Source: an uncultured Oscillibacter sp.
GTDB taxonomy: Bacteria > Bacillota > Clostridia > Oscillospirales > Oscillospiraceae
NCBI GenBank assembly: GCA_947577075.1
Contig: CANPTW010000007.1
Coordinates: forward strand, 18,367 to 82,366
Direction of reading: 5' to 3'
DNA: 64,000 nucleotides
Below are positions 1 through 7,676 of the stretch, piece by piece; within the stretch, counting starts at the first letter, position 1; each line of letters begins with the position of its first letter. Position numbers and translations under genes: made by a program. The notes under the pieces were generated by a model that did no database searches, had not been told where the DNA came from, and saw only the letters and a program-made list of their open reading frames with translations.

Positions 1-309
1 CTGACGGCGCTGGGGAAGGGCCGCTGGCCCGCCGCCGTGGGAGCAAACCTGGTGCTGTGCATCTTCAACCTTCTGCCCATCCGCCCCCTGGACGGCGGGC
101 GGGCGCTGTATCTGCTGGCGGCCTGGGCGGGAGGCCCGGGGACGGGGGAGACGGCGGTCCGGTGGAGCGGAACCGTCACGGCGGCAGTCTTGGCGGCGGC
201 GCTGGGATGCGTGATCTGGCGGACGGGAGGGAGCCTTTGGCTGCTGCCCGCGCTGTGCGCCGGCGTTTATTGGGGCGTGTCGCCCTGGTGCTCCGGGCCG
301 CGCGCCTGA
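1..309 (+). CDS. spoIVFB: SpoIVFB-like M50 intramembrane metalloprotease, C-terminal part
   Basis: The reading frame is open from base 1 to a TGA at 307-309, so the start lies outside the window. The visible 102 residues contain the second metal-binding motif of the S2P/M50 family (NLLPIRPLDGGRAL, Asp as zinc ligand) at about residues 24-37, flanked by hydrophobic segments. SpoIVFB cuts pro-sigma-K at the outer forespore membrane late in sporulation. The LPIRPLDGG form suits SpoIVFB-type proteins, but the HExxH half is not visible, so another M50 protease is possible. Confidence 0.65.
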   Translation: MTALGKGRWPAAVGANLVLCIFNLLPIRPLDGGRALYLLAAWAGGPGTGETAVRWSGTVTAAVLAAALGCVIWRTGGSLWLLPALCAGVYWGVSPWCSGPRA

Positions 310-323
310 AAGGGGGATCGAAA

Positions 324-353
324 ACGAGCGGAACCCGGGAGGGTTCCGCTCGT
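324..353. terminator. GGAACCC-type hairpin after the protease gene
   Basis: A perfect 13-bp inverted repeat (324-336 with 341-353) with a 4-base loop lies 15 bases after the protease stop codon. No T-run follows, so termination is uncertain. Very similar hairpins occur at 8743-8771 and 59168-59198. Confidence 0.5.
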
Positions 354-440
354 AACGCGCTTCCTCCCCGCAGAAGGACGTGCCCGCATTTTCTCGCCGG
401 CCCGGAGGTTCCCGGGGCGCATTTGCGCCCCGGGAATCTT

Positions 441-893
441 TTATCCGTTGGAGAGCCGCTCGGTCAGCTGCTCCAAAATGTAGCGGCCAAGGTCCTCCCG
501 GCCGGTATCCCCGCCCTCCAGATCGGCCTGGAGGGCGGCATAGGCCCGGGCGGTTTTCTCAATGTCGGCGCTTCCCTCCCGCAGGGATTCGATCCAGGCG
601 TCCAGGTACTTCATAAGCTTTTCCCACGCCTGCTGTTCCTCGTTTTTTTCCTTGCTCAATTTCATCCGGTCCAGCATGGCGGTCTTGAGGTCGAAGAGGG
701 CGGAGAGCAGCGGTTCCTTCCTGAAGGCGGCTTGTCCGGAGTCCGGGGCGGCGGGGGAGGGTTTGGTCTGGGCGCCGGCGCAGGTCCGGGCCAGCCGGTC
801 CTGAAAGGATGTGCCCTCCGGGGCGCTCCTTCCGGGGGCGGGGCGGCGGCTTTCCGCGCCGGGGCAGGCGTTGGTCAGGGGTGAAATGCTCAT
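441..893 (-). CDS. Hypothetical 150-aa protein
   Basis: No family was recognised. The ATG at 893-891 is preceded by AAGGAAG at a good distance, which fixes the start; the longer open frame upstream is only the antisense of rny. The first 55 residues are Pro/Ser/Arg-rich and probably disordered; residues 60-150 are charged and look helical (for example EKNEEQQAWEKLMKYLDAW). There is no signal peptide or membrane segment. It lies just after rny on the same strand, beyond the rny terminator, and may depend on read-through. Confidence 0.6.
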   Translation of the reverse strand: MSISPLTNACPGAESRRPAPGRSAPEGTSFQDRLARTCAGAQTKPSPAAPDSGQAAFRKEPLLSALFDLKTAMLDRMKLSKEKNEEQQAWEKLMKYLDAWIESLREGSADIEKTARAYAALQADLEGGDTGREDLGRYILEQLTERLSNG

Positions 894-920
894 GGCAGCG
901 CTTCCTTTTTGAACGTTCCT

Positions 921-964
921 AAAAAAGCAGAAAGCGGCTGTGAGCATATCACGGCCGCTTTCTG
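921..964 (-). terminator. Rho-independent terminator of rny
   Basis: Read on the minus strand, an 11-bp stem (964-954 with 938-928) is followed by a run of six T (926-921). It starts about 40 bases after the rny stop codon. Confidence 0.85.
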
Positions 965-1005
965 TTCCTTGCGTCTTTGTCCTCCGCAATCCGTTGCGGA
1001 GGAAA

Positions 1006-2571
1006 TTATTTTGCGTACTCGACGACTTTTGTCTCCCGGAGGACATGGACCTTAATCTGACCGGGGTACTCCATTTCCTCCTCGATTTTCTTGGCCAGGT
1101 CCCGGGCCAGGATGACCATCTGATCCTCGCTGACCTGCTCGGGCTTGACCATGACCCGGACCTCCCGGCCCGCCTGGATGGCGAAGGCCTTGTCCACGCC
1201 GGGATAGGAGCCGGTGATGGTCTCCAGCTGCTCCAGGCGCTTGATGTAGTTCTCCAGGTTCTCGCGGCGGGCGCCGGGCCGGGCGGCGGAAATGGCGTCC
1301 GCGGCCTGAACCAGACAGGCGACGATGGTCCTGGGTTCCACATCGTTGTGATGGGCCTCGATGGCGTGGATGATCTCCTCGCGCTCCTTGTACTTCCGGG
1401 CGAATTCCACGCCCAGGGCCACGTGGGTGCCCTCCATTTCGTGGTCCACGGATTTGCCCAGGTCGTGGAGCAGTCCGGCGCGCTTGGCGGCCTGGACGTC
1501 CACGCCCAGCTCCGCGGCCATCATGCCGGCAATGTGGCTGACCTCCACAGAGTGCTGCAGGACGTTCTGGCCGTAGCTGGTGCGGTAGTGGAGGCGGCCC
1601 AGCATTTTCACCAGCTCCGGGTGGAGGCTGCGGACGCCGCACTCGAAGACGACCCGCTCGCCCTCGGCCTTGATGGTGGCGTCCACCTCCCGGCGGGCCT
1701 TTTCCACCATCTCCTCAATGTGGGTGGGGTGGATGCGCCCGTCGGCAATGAGTTTTTCCAGGGCCAGCCGGGCAATTTCCCGGCGCACCGGCTCGAAGCA
1801 GGAGACGGTGATGGCCTCCGGCGTGTCGTCAATGATGAGGTCCACGCCGGTCAGGGTTTCAATGGTGCGGATGTTCCGGCCTTCCCGGCCGATGATGCGG
1901 CCCTTCATCTCGTCATTGGGCAGGGGAACCACACTGACGGTCATGTCGGCCACCTGGTCGGCGGCGCAGCGCTGGATGGCCTGAGCCACGATCTCCCGGG
2001 CTCGGGCGTCGCACTCCTCCTTCATCCGGGATTCCACCTCTTTGATCTTGAGGGCGGTCTCGTGGGTGACTTCGGCCTCCACCTGGTCGATGAGGTACTG
2101 TTTGGCCTCCTCGGTGGTGAAGCCGGAGATGCGTTCCAGCATTTCGGTCTGGCCGCGCTTGACAAGCTTGATTTCCTCGGTTTCCTTGTCAATGGCGGCG
2201 TGCTTTTGCGTCAGGGACTCTTCTTTCTTTTCCACGGCCTCGATCTTCCGGTCGAGGTTTTCCTCCTTCTGCTGCAGGCGGTTTTCCTGCCGCTGAAGGT
2301 CGGCGCGGCGTTCCTTGACTTCCTTTTCGTACTCGCTGCGGTTTTTCAAGATCTCCTCTTTGGCTTCCAGCAGGGCCTCGCGCTTCTTGGATTCGGCGCT
2401 TTTGATGGCCTCGTTGACGATGCGCGTTCCCTCTTCCTCGGCGCTGGAGATTTCTTTTTCAGAGACGTTCTTCCGGTAGCGAATACCAAGCGGGAAGAAG
2501 ATCACGCCGCCAACCACCAGACCGACAAACGCGGCGATGATGTATTGGATCACGGCTTCTGGTTCCTCCAT
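1006..2571 (-). CDS. rny: Ribonuclease Y
   Basis: RNase Y is the membrane-anchored endoribonuclease that starts mRNA decay in Firmicutes. The 521-residue product has the full architecture: an N-terminal membrane helix (about residues 8-28), a long charged coiled coil (about 30-150), a KH RNA-binding domain with [15 protein letters not shown] near residue 215, and an HD domain with the metal-binding [12 protein letters not shown] motif. The length matches the usual 510-520 residues. The ATG at 2571 was chosen because translation starting there begins directly with the membrane anchor; the frame stays open upstream but that extension has no family support. It has its own sigma-A promoter, a long leader and a terminator. 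Confidence 0.96.
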   Translation of the reverse strand: MEEPEAVIQYIIAAFVGLVVGGVIFFPLGIRYRKNVSEKEISSAEEEGTRIVNEAIKSAESKKREALLEAKEEILKNRSEYEKEVKERRADLQRQENRLQQKEENLDRKIEAVEKKEESLTQKHAAIDKETEEIKLVKRGQTEMLERISGFTTEEAKQYLIDQVEAEVTHETALKIKEVESRMKEECDARAREIVAQAIQRCAADQVADMTVSVVPLPNDEMKGRIIGREGRNIRTIETLTGVDLIIDDTPEAITVSCFEPVRREIARLALEKLIADGRIHPTHIEEMVEKARREVDATIKAEGERVVFECGVRSLHPELVKMLGRLHYRTSYGQNVLQHSVEVSHIAGMMAAELGVDVQAAKRAGLLHDLGKSVDHEMEGTHVALGVEFARKYKEREEIIHAIEAHHNDVEPRTIVACLVQAADAISAARPGARRENLENYIKRLEQLETITGSYPGVDKAFAIQAGREVRVMVKPEQVSEDQMVILARDLAKKIEEEMEYPGQIKVHVLRETKVVEYAK

Positions 2572-2856
2572 TTCGTTTTGGTATCGTCCGGAGTCCGTTT
2601 CAAAACCGTCAACACGCCCGTACGGCGGGCTTCCCCCTCCAAGGGCATGGGATGTCCGCAGGCGGTATGGCCGCCGCGGCGATCTGACATGGGGTTCCTT
2701 GCGCTCCGCCCGCGCCCCGGATGAGGGGCGTTTGCCTTCGCGGGGCGGAATGGCTTTCGCCGTTGGGCATATTGCCGGTTTCCAAAACGGCCCCGGTCCA
2801 GCAGGGTGTTTTAGAAAACAACCGAGAGGCACCCCTTTGCCCCCCGACGGCAATCC
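2572..2856 (-). other. Long 5' leader of rny
   Basis: About 285 bases separate the predicted transcription start from the rny ATG. The leader is GC-rich and contains short hairpins (for example an arm pair around CGCCCC/GGGGCG near 2715-2735). I recognise no known riboswitch in it. The rny frame is open through it, but no convincing start or coding signal is present. Confidence 0.5.
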
Positions 2857-2862
2857 TCTTTT

Positions 2863-2891
2863 AGTTTAAACGTTTACTGGACGGCTGTCAA
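2863..2891 (-). promoter_or_regulatory. Sigma-A promoter of rny
   Basis: On the minus strand, TTGACA (2891-2886) and TAAACT (2868-2863) are separated by 17 bases. Transcription would start near 2856. Confidence 0.75.
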
Positions 2892-2979
2892 GGAAAAACA
2901 TCAAACCGGCGGCGAATTTGCAAGAAAATTTTGGCAGGAAAGGCAGAGAACCGCGGAATCTGCCGGAAAGCGCCTCCGC

Positions 2980-3741
2980 TTATGTGTCGATAAAGGCCGC
3001 GGCGGCATAGCCCACATGGTCCCCGTGGTGGACGACGTACCAGCCCTGCCACTCGCCGTAAACCGTGACGGGAGCCCCGTTCGGGAGGTTTGCAAGGATG
3101 GTCCCGGTGGGGGAGGGATAGCTCCGGAGGTTCAGGGTGCCCCAGTTGACGGCCACCCGTCCGTCCACGGGGTCCGTGGGATAGATGAAGGGCAGGCCGA
3201 AGAACTCGGTCAGCGCCCGGGCCAGCTGCTGGGCAATGGCGTCCATGTGCCCCTCGATCCAGACGGCGTCGGAATAGTTGTCGTGATACCCGATTTCCAC
3301 CAGCACCGCCGGAGCGTTGGACTGGGCCACTTCCCCCAGGGTGGTGGTGGCCCGGGTGGTGACCTTGTTGGGCAGGGGGTAAATTTTCCTCAGCTCCTGG
3401 GCGATGAGTTCCGCCGCCCGCCGGCCCTGGCGGCTGCCGGGGTAGTAAAAGGCGATGATGCCCCGTTCCTCGCCATAGCGTCCCTCCGGAGCGCCGTTGG
3501 AGTGAAGAGCGAGATAAAGGTCATAGGTTCCCCGGTTGGCCTCCCGGATGGAGGAGCCGGCGGTCATCTCGGGTTTGTTCCGCTTGTATTGAATTCCGTT
3601 TGAGAGCAGATAGGGGATCAGCGCGTCCGCCAGCCGGTTCATGTTGTATTCCTCAGAACCGCTTCCGGTGACGTAAGCGTTCCACTCCTGTGTAGAGGCG
3701 GAGCCGGTATGAGGAACCAGGCGGCGGACTACAGGTTCCAC
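2980..3741 (-). CDS. N-acetylmuramoyl-L-alanine amidase with SH3 domain, 5' end displaced by an insertion
   Basis: This is an Amidase_3-type peptidoglycan hydrolase. Visible motifs are TQEWNAYVTGSGSEEYNMN (early acidic metal-ligand region), DLYLALHSNGA (zinc-binding His) and AVLVEIGYHDN (catalytic Glu), followed by a C-terminal SH3b-like domain (about 55 residues, from RVAVNWGTLNLRSYP). Family members usually begin MPxIYLSPSTQE. Here the sequence upstream of TQEWN is unrelated and overlaps the recombinase gene. The start given is a GTG inside the recombinase 3' end, without a good ribosome site, and is uncertain. The missing codons sit at 10858-10829 beyond the predicted element. Joining them at the shared AC gives a 246-residue amidase. 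In the present arrangement the gene is probably silent or makes a defective enzyme. Confidence 0.75.
   Translation of the reverse strand: MEPVVRRLVPHTGSASTQEWNAYVTGSGSEEYNMNRLADALIPYLLSNGIQYKRNKPEMTAGSSIREANRGTYDLYLALHSNGAPEGRYGEERGIIAFYYPGSRQGRRAAELIAQELRKIYPLPNKVTTRATTTLGEVAQSNAPAVLVEIGYHDNYSDAVWIEGHMDAIAQQLARALTEFFGLPFIYPTDPVDGRVAVNWGTLNLRSYPSPTGTILANLPNGAPVTVYGEWQGWYVVHHGDHVGYAAAAFIDT
3683..3702 (-). other. Predicted left attachment junction
   Basis: On the minus strand the junction reads CGCCTCT-AC-ACAGGAGTGG, with the AC at 3693-3692. The right side encodes the amidase (TQEW); the left side is non-amidase sequence assigned to the element. The arms are weakly inverted around the AC. The predicted right junction is at 10821-10840. 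Confidence 0.5.
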
Positions 3742-5102
3742 TCGTATTCGATGCGCCGGTCCGGGTGGATGCGGATTTCCCGGATCACCATGCGCCAGAA
3801 CATCTGCTTTTTTTCCGGGCACAGGTCCCGGTACATCGCGTCCCAGCCGCCGGACAGGAGTTCCTCCGCCGCGGAGAGGTCCGGCTCCTTTTGCAGAGCC
3901 GCCTCCTGCTCCAGCGCTTCGATCTGAGCCGCGTAGCGGGCGTGATCCGCCTGACACTCCGCAAAGGAAATGATTCCGCCGACATACAGGCGGGTCACCC
4001 GCTTGGCCTTTGCCCGGAGGGCGGAGAGCTCCCCCCTGTAATCCCTCGCCCCATCCAGGGGGGAGAGCGCCGGCGCCTCCAGCTTCAGGCGGTCCATTTT
4101 GCCCCGAAGGGCGTCCAGAAGGAACGCCTCAATTTTCCGCTCGCCCAGGTTTACCCTGTTTTCACAGGGAGCGGCTTTCATATAGTGGGCGGTGCAGTTG
4201 TAATATCGGTAATTGCGCCGGGAGTTGATCCGCCCCCCCATTCTGGAGCCGCAGTCCCCGCAGGAGATCAGGCCGGAAAAGAGATAGACCCTGTTTTTTA
4301 CCGTCTTTCGCACGGCGCGTTTGCGCATGGACTGGATTTTGTCGTACTCCTCCCGGGTGATATAGGGTGGCGTCATGCCGTCTACGCCGTAGCAGAGGCC
4401 GCAATACGTCGGGCTGCCCAGCATTTTGTGGGCCAGATGGTAGGAGATTCTGAGCCCGCAGCGTTCCGCCTCCTCCATGGACCGGGAAACGGAGCCTGTG
4501 GACAGAAAGGTCCGGAAGAAGCGCTCCACCGCCGCCTGGGTGTCCGGGTGCTTGACAAAGCGCTTGCCCTCAATTCTGTAGCCCGTGGGACAGTCCCCGG
4601 TCAGCGGCTCCCGTTTCTGGCGCTTGATCTCAAACACCGCCTTGATGCGCTCGCTGGTGCGGTCCGCCTCGTCCTGGGCCACGGAGAGCATGATGTTGAT
4701 TTTCAGGCGTCCGGAAGCGGTGGAGGTATCGTAGTCCTCCTGGATGGTTTTCCAGTCCACATGGTGCCGCTCCAGAATTTCCTGAACCTTGTAATATTCC
4801 GCGATGTTCCGGAACCAGCGGTCCAGCTTTGTAAAGATCACCAGGTCCCCCTTTCCGGACTGGACGTCGGCCAGGAGCCGCTGGAGCTCCGGCCGTTTGG
4901 AGGCGGGCTTCCGGGCGGAAATGCCGGCGTCGGTATAGACGCCAAGAACCTTGTGGCCGTGGGCCGCGGCCCAGTTTTCCAGCGCTTCGGTCTGGGCCTC
5001 TATGGACAGGCCGTGAAGGGCCTGCTCTTCCGTGCTGACGCGGACGTAGCAAAATACCTGCTTCGTAGGAATCCCTCCCGCTGTTTGAAAAAAATTTGAC
5101 AT
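3729..5102 (-). CDS. Large serine recombinase (site-specific integrase/excisionase)
   Basis: The 457-residue protein has the serine-recombinase order: N-terminal resolvase domain with the nucleophile in VFCYVRVSTEEQ (Ser23), a Recombinase DNA-binding domain, a zinc beta-ribbon with ISCGDCGSRMGG and YNCTAHYMKAAPCENRV, and a C-terminal coiled coil. SpoIVCA of the B. subtilis skin element belongs to the same group. The ATG at 5102 overlaps the -35 box of the divergent promoter and lacks a clear ribosome site. Twelve codons downstream, GGGAGGG is followed after six bases by ACG AAG CAG GTA (codon 13 at 5066); family members often start MKQVFCYVRVS, so the original ATG may have mutated to ACG. The gene ends 36 bases from the predicted left junction. 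Confidence 0.92.
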   Translation of the reverse strand: MSNFFQTAGGIPTKQVFCYVRVSTEEQALHGLSIEAQTEALENWAAAHGHKVLGVYTDAGISARKPASKRPELQRLLADVQSGKGDLVIFTKLDRWFRNIAEYYKVQEILERHHVDWKTIQEDYDTSTASGRLKINIMLSVAQDEADRTSERIKAVFEIKRQKREPLTGDCPTGYRIEGKRFVKHPDTQAAVERFFRTFLSTGSVSRSMEEAERCGLRISYHLAHKMLGSPTYCGLCYGVDGMTPPYITREEYDKIQSMRKRAVRKTVKNRVYLFSGLISCGDCGSRMGGRINSRRNYRYYNCTAHYMKAAPCENRVNLGERKIEAFLLDALRGKMDRLKLEAPALSPLDGARDYRGELSALRAKAKRVTRLYVGGIISFAECQADHARYAAQIEALEQEAALQKEPDLSAAEELLSGGWDAMYRDLCPEKKQMFWRMVIREIRIHPDRRIEYEWNL

Positions 5103-5124
5103 ATTCCGGCCGGAATCGTATAAT
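5096..5124 (+). promoter_or_regulatory. Consensus sigma-A promoter with palindromic operator
   Basis: TTGACA (5096-5101) and TATAAT (5119-5124) are separated by exactly 17 bases, a perfect consensus. The spacer contains the perfect 14-bp palindrome ATTCCGGCCGGAAT (5103-5116), a likely repressor site. The -35 box overlaps the start codon of the divergent recombinase gene, so the two genes may be coupled. It drives the dUTPase-like gene at 5174. Confidence 0.85.
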
Positions 5125-5173
5125 AACCCCTATAGTAAGATCCGCATGAGTCTGCGGGTAGGAGTGAAGCGGC

Positions 5174-5971
5174 ATGGTGCTTGTGGACCGGGAGATTGAG
5201 GTGCTGGCGGAGAACACGGACCTGCTGGACAGCTATGATAAAAGATGCGTGACGAATGTCGGTTATGACCTGCGGGCGAAATACTTTGCCTTTGGCGAGG
5301 AAAAAAAGAAGGAGCTGCGCCTTCAGCCGGGCGAGTCCGCCTTTGTCGCTTCCGTCGAGGTTTTGACGGTTCCCCGGGATATGCTGTGCAGAGTGGTCAT
5401 CAAGAACAGCCGGATTCGTCAGGGCTTTACGATTGACGCCCCCGTTATTCAGCCGGGGCACAAGACAAGAGTATTTTTTCGGATCACGAATGTTTCCCAC
5501 GACGAGCTGGAGCTGGTGGAAGGGGAAAAATATGTAATGCTGCTTTTTGAGCAGCTGTCCGAGGAGCCGGAAAATCCCTACCGGGGTGTTTTCAGCGACG
5601 AGTTTGACTTTACCGGCCTGGGGGAGTATGAGGGCGCTTACCGCAGGCAGATTCGAAAGCTCGAAAAGCGGGAAAAGGACCTGGAGTCGGCCGAGCACTC
5701 GATTTATGCAAACGTCTTGGTAATCCTCACCGTGTTTGTGGCCCTTTTCAGTTTTCTCACGACGAATCTGTCCTTTCTTTCCAGGGCGGTGTCGCTGCGG
5801 GACTTTCTGCTGTACAATTCCGTGCTCCTTGGGTGCGTCGGCTTCCTGGTGGCGCTTTTGAACGGAGTTGTGTATCCGCGGAAGGGGGGAAAAGCCGCGC
5901 TTTTGCGCTGGCTGCCCGCCGTTTTGTGCTTTGCAGCGTCAGCCGCCGTTTATTTTTGGCCCCCTGCGTGA
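5174..5971 (+). CDS. Membrane-anchored dUTPase/dCTP-deaminase-like protein
   Basis: Residues 1-135 resemble the trimeric dUTPase/dCTP-deaminase fold: TNVGYDLRA (residues 27-35) matches the first conserved motif, VVIKNSRIRQGF (74-85) the K-S-x-x-R-x-G region, and IQPGHKTRVFFRITN (92-106) the PG-turn strand. In dCTP deaminases the last motif carries the catalytic Glu (TLE-F-S-N); here the position is Arg, so deamination is unlikely. A charged helix (about 153-177) leads into three predicted membrane helices (about 178-200, 211-233, 243-262). The start follows the motif GGAGTG at a usable distance. It lies inside the predicted mobile element, has a perfect promoter and a strong terminator. It may bind nucleotides and signal or act at the membrane; this is inference. 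Confidence 0.7.
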   Translation: MVLVDREIEVLAENTDLLDSYDKRCVTNVGYDLRAKYFAFGEEKKKELRLQPGESAFVASVEVLTVPRDMLCRVVIKNSRIRQGFTIDAPVIQPGHKTRVFFRITNVSHDELELVEGEKYVMLLFEQLSEEPENPYRGVFSDEFDFTGLGEYEGAYRRQIRKLEKREKDLESAEHSIYANVLVILTVFVALFSFLTTNLSFLSRAVSLRDFLLYNSVLLGCVGFLVALLNGVVYPRKGGKAALLRWLPAVLCFAASAAVYFWPPA

Positions 5972-5974
5972 GTG

Positions 5975-6010
5975 CCGCCTCCGGCGTTTTTGACGCCGGA
6001 GGCGGTTTTT
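5975..6010 (+). terminator. Rho-independent terminator of the dUTPase-like gene
   Basis: A 13-bp perfect stem (5975-5987 with 5993-6005) is followed by five T. It begins four bases after the stop codon, so this gene is monocistronic. Confidence 0.92.
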
Positions 6011-6130
6011 GCGGATTTCTTCCTGCGCCGCCCGGTGTTTCCGCGGGGAATCCCCCGGATCGGAAAACGGACCGTCCCGGACGCCGCTTGGCCGGATTTG
6101 GCCGGCGTTTCCGAAAATGCGATTGTTTCC

Positions 6131-6168
6131 CCTCCCGCGGCATAGGATGAAGCATCCTAATGGGGAGG
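6131..6168 (+). promoter_or_regulatory. Hairpin covering the ribosome site of the micro-gene
   Basis: An outer stem CCTCCC (6131-6136) / GGGAGG (6163-6168) and an inner perfect stem TAGGATG (6143-6149) / CATCCTA (6153-6159) enclose a 3-base loop. The GGGAGG is the ribosome binding site of the gene starting at 6176, so folding would hide it. Confidence 0.5.
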
Positions 6169-6175
6169 CGGATTT

Positions 6176-6325
6176 ATGGAGGAACGGGAGCGGGAGCTTT
6201 TTAAGAAGGCGTGGTTGTTTCTTGCGTCGGAGACTGCGGCCGGGCGGGGGGTTCAGATTCGCGGCGCCGTCGTCCGGGAACTGACGGATGGAGAGCGTCC
6301 GGCGGAGAAGAAGGAACGGATATAG
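6176..6325 (+). CDS. Hypothetical 49-aa protein
   Basis: A short frame with ATG at 6176 preceded by GGGGAGG seven bases upstream. The product is MEERERELFKKAWLFLASE and onward: highly charged, probably an N-terminal amphipathic helix, no membrane segment. No family was recognised. The strong ribosome site and the hairpin over it argue for a real gene, but length alone does not. It lies inside the predicted element between the dUTPase-like gene and the FIST gene. No clear promoter is seen between the upstream terminator and its start. Confidence 0.45.
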   Translation: MEERERELFKKAWLFLASETAAGRGVQIRGAVVRELTDGERPAEKKERI

Positions 6326-6544
6326 CCGGGCTCCGCGGCCCTTCGGACGTGCGTTTCCGCCTGCGCTTGTTTTGCGGCTATACGGCTCATTTGAGGATTT
6401 GGCCGCGGCCATTCCGGGGGAATAAGGTTCTCTGTAAGGCATGTATAGGTAAAACGCTTGTCGGCATAAAAACAGACGCCCTCATACGCAGAGAATTTTT
6501 CGTGAAAAACATGGGGTGGATGGATCTTCCTCAATCGGCAGTTA

Positions 6545-6573
6545 TTGACATGCTCAGGACTTTCCAGTATAAT
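6545..6573 (+). promoter_or_regulatory. Consensus sigma-A promoter of the FIST-chemoreceptor operon
   Basis: TTGACA (6545-6550), 17-base spacer, TATAAT (6568-6573): a perfect consensus, with transcription starting near 6580. The preceding 6326-6544 holds no gene I can support; its last third is AT-rich. Confidence 0.88.
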
Positions 6574-6608
6574 AAAATCTCCCAGAATCATTGAGAGGAG
6601 ACAGCGCC

Positions 6609-7664
6609 GTGAAGCAATTTATTGGCATGAGCCCAAGCGGAAATCTGGAGGAGGCGGTCAGAGGACTCCGCAGCCCCCAGTTTATTATGCTGTTGTCAAA
6701 CAACTCCCAGTTCGAAACTCATGTGCGGGCGCTGGAGCAGCGCTTTCCCGGCGTTCCGAGCATCGGCTGCATCGGCATGAGCTATCAGGTAAACGTTGTG
6801 GAAAACGGCGTCGGGGTAATCGCCTTTTCCGACGGCGTCACCGCGGCCGCCAATGTGCTGGAGCAGGTGTCCACGATGCCGGTGAAGTATATCCGCCGTC
6901 TGGAGCAGGATATTCACGCCGTGGGCGGCGCCGGACGGGATACGGTGTGCATCGATTTTTGTACGGGGAACGACGCCTGCGTGCTGACCACGATTTACAC
7001 ATCTCTCCGGCAGCGGGGCATCTCCCTGGTGGGAGGCACCGGCGGCGAGGGCAGGGTTTCCGCCAATGGGCGGATTTATCAGGACGCCGTGGCCTATGCG
7101 CTGGTCCGGAACCAGGGCGGGCGGGTGAAGACCTATAAGGAAAATATTTACCACCAGATGGGGGACTATCGGTTCATCGCCTCCAATACGGACCGGGCCA
7201 ACTACATACTGGGTTCCCTGAACGGCAAGCCCGCCAAGCAGGTGTATAAGAGCATTCTCCATGTGACGGACGAGGAGATCTTGACCCGCACCTTCCAAAA
7301 TCCCTTTGGGAAGATCAACGGGGACGACACCTGTATCATCTCCATCAAAGAGGTCAATGGCAACGCCCTGGCCTGCTTCCGGCAGGTCAACGACTCCGAC
7401 GTTCTGATCCTGCTGGAGCTGGGGGACTATCAGGCCATCACCCGGAGCACCATCCAGCAGATTCAGCAGGAGTTTCCCCGGCGCTCGGCGGTTTTTTCCG
7501 TGAACTGCCTGTTCCGCTACAAGCTCTTCTCGGAGCGCGGGTACATGCAGACCTATCTGCGGGAAATGGCCGCCCTTGGCTGCCACGCCGGCTTTGTCGG
7601 CTATGGAGAGCATTATAACAACCGCTTTGTCAATCAATCCATGACCTGCGTGGTCTTTGAGTAA
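6609..7664 (+). CDS. FIST domain sensory protein
   Basis: The 351-residue protein is made of FIST_N and FIST_C domains, predicted small-ligand sensing modules. Visible hallmarks include an N-terminal half ending in SLVGGTGGEGR (the FIST GG-rich turn) and a C-terminal half with FSVNCLFRYKLFSERGYMQTYL and HAGFVGYGEHYNNRFVNQS, typical of FIST_C. No membrane segment is present. GTG at 6609 was chosen because GAGAGGAG lies just upstream; the frame also opens at a TTG at 6591, which lies upstream of that site. The gene has a perfect promoter, and the next gene, a soluble chemoreceptor-like protein, starts 12 bases after its stop, so ligand information is probably passed to that partner. The ligand is unknown. 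Confidence 0.88.
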   Translation: MKQFIGMSPSGNLEEAVRGLRSPQFIMLLSNNSQFETHVRALEQRFPGVPSIGCIGMSYQVNVVENGVGVIAFSDGVTAAANVLEQVSTMPVKYIRRLEQDIHAVGGAGRDTVCIDFCTGNDACVLTTIYTSLRQRGISLVGGTGGEGRVSANGRIYQDAVAYALVRNQGGRVKTYKENIYHQMGDYRFIASNTDRANYILGSLNGKPAKQVYKSILHVTDEEILTRTFQNPFGKINGDDTCIISIKEVNGNALACFRQVNDSDVLILLELGDYQAITRSTIQQIQQEFPRRSAVFSVNCLFRYKLFSERGYMQTYLREMAALGCHAGFVGYGEHYNNRFVNQSMTCVVFE

Positions 7665-7676
7665 GGGGGATTCGGA

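Noticed and set aside
441..1343. A 300-codon form of the small minus-strand gene
   Set aside because: Its first half is only a shifted reading of rny and the rny terminator; the ribosome site at the ATG at 893 marks the real start.
940..2724. A 594-codon open frame on the plus strand opposite rny
   Set aside because: It is the mirror of a well-supported gene in GC-rich DNA (rich in Leu, His, Gly, Asp) with no family motif and no ribosome site.
2572..2853. N-terminal extension of RNase Y by 94 residues
   Set aside because: The extension is untypical for the family; the ATG at 2571 begins directly with the membrane anchor.
5833..6150. Arg-rich frames around the terminator after the dUTPase-like gene
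   Set aside because: They span a strong terminator and have no ribosome site or motif.
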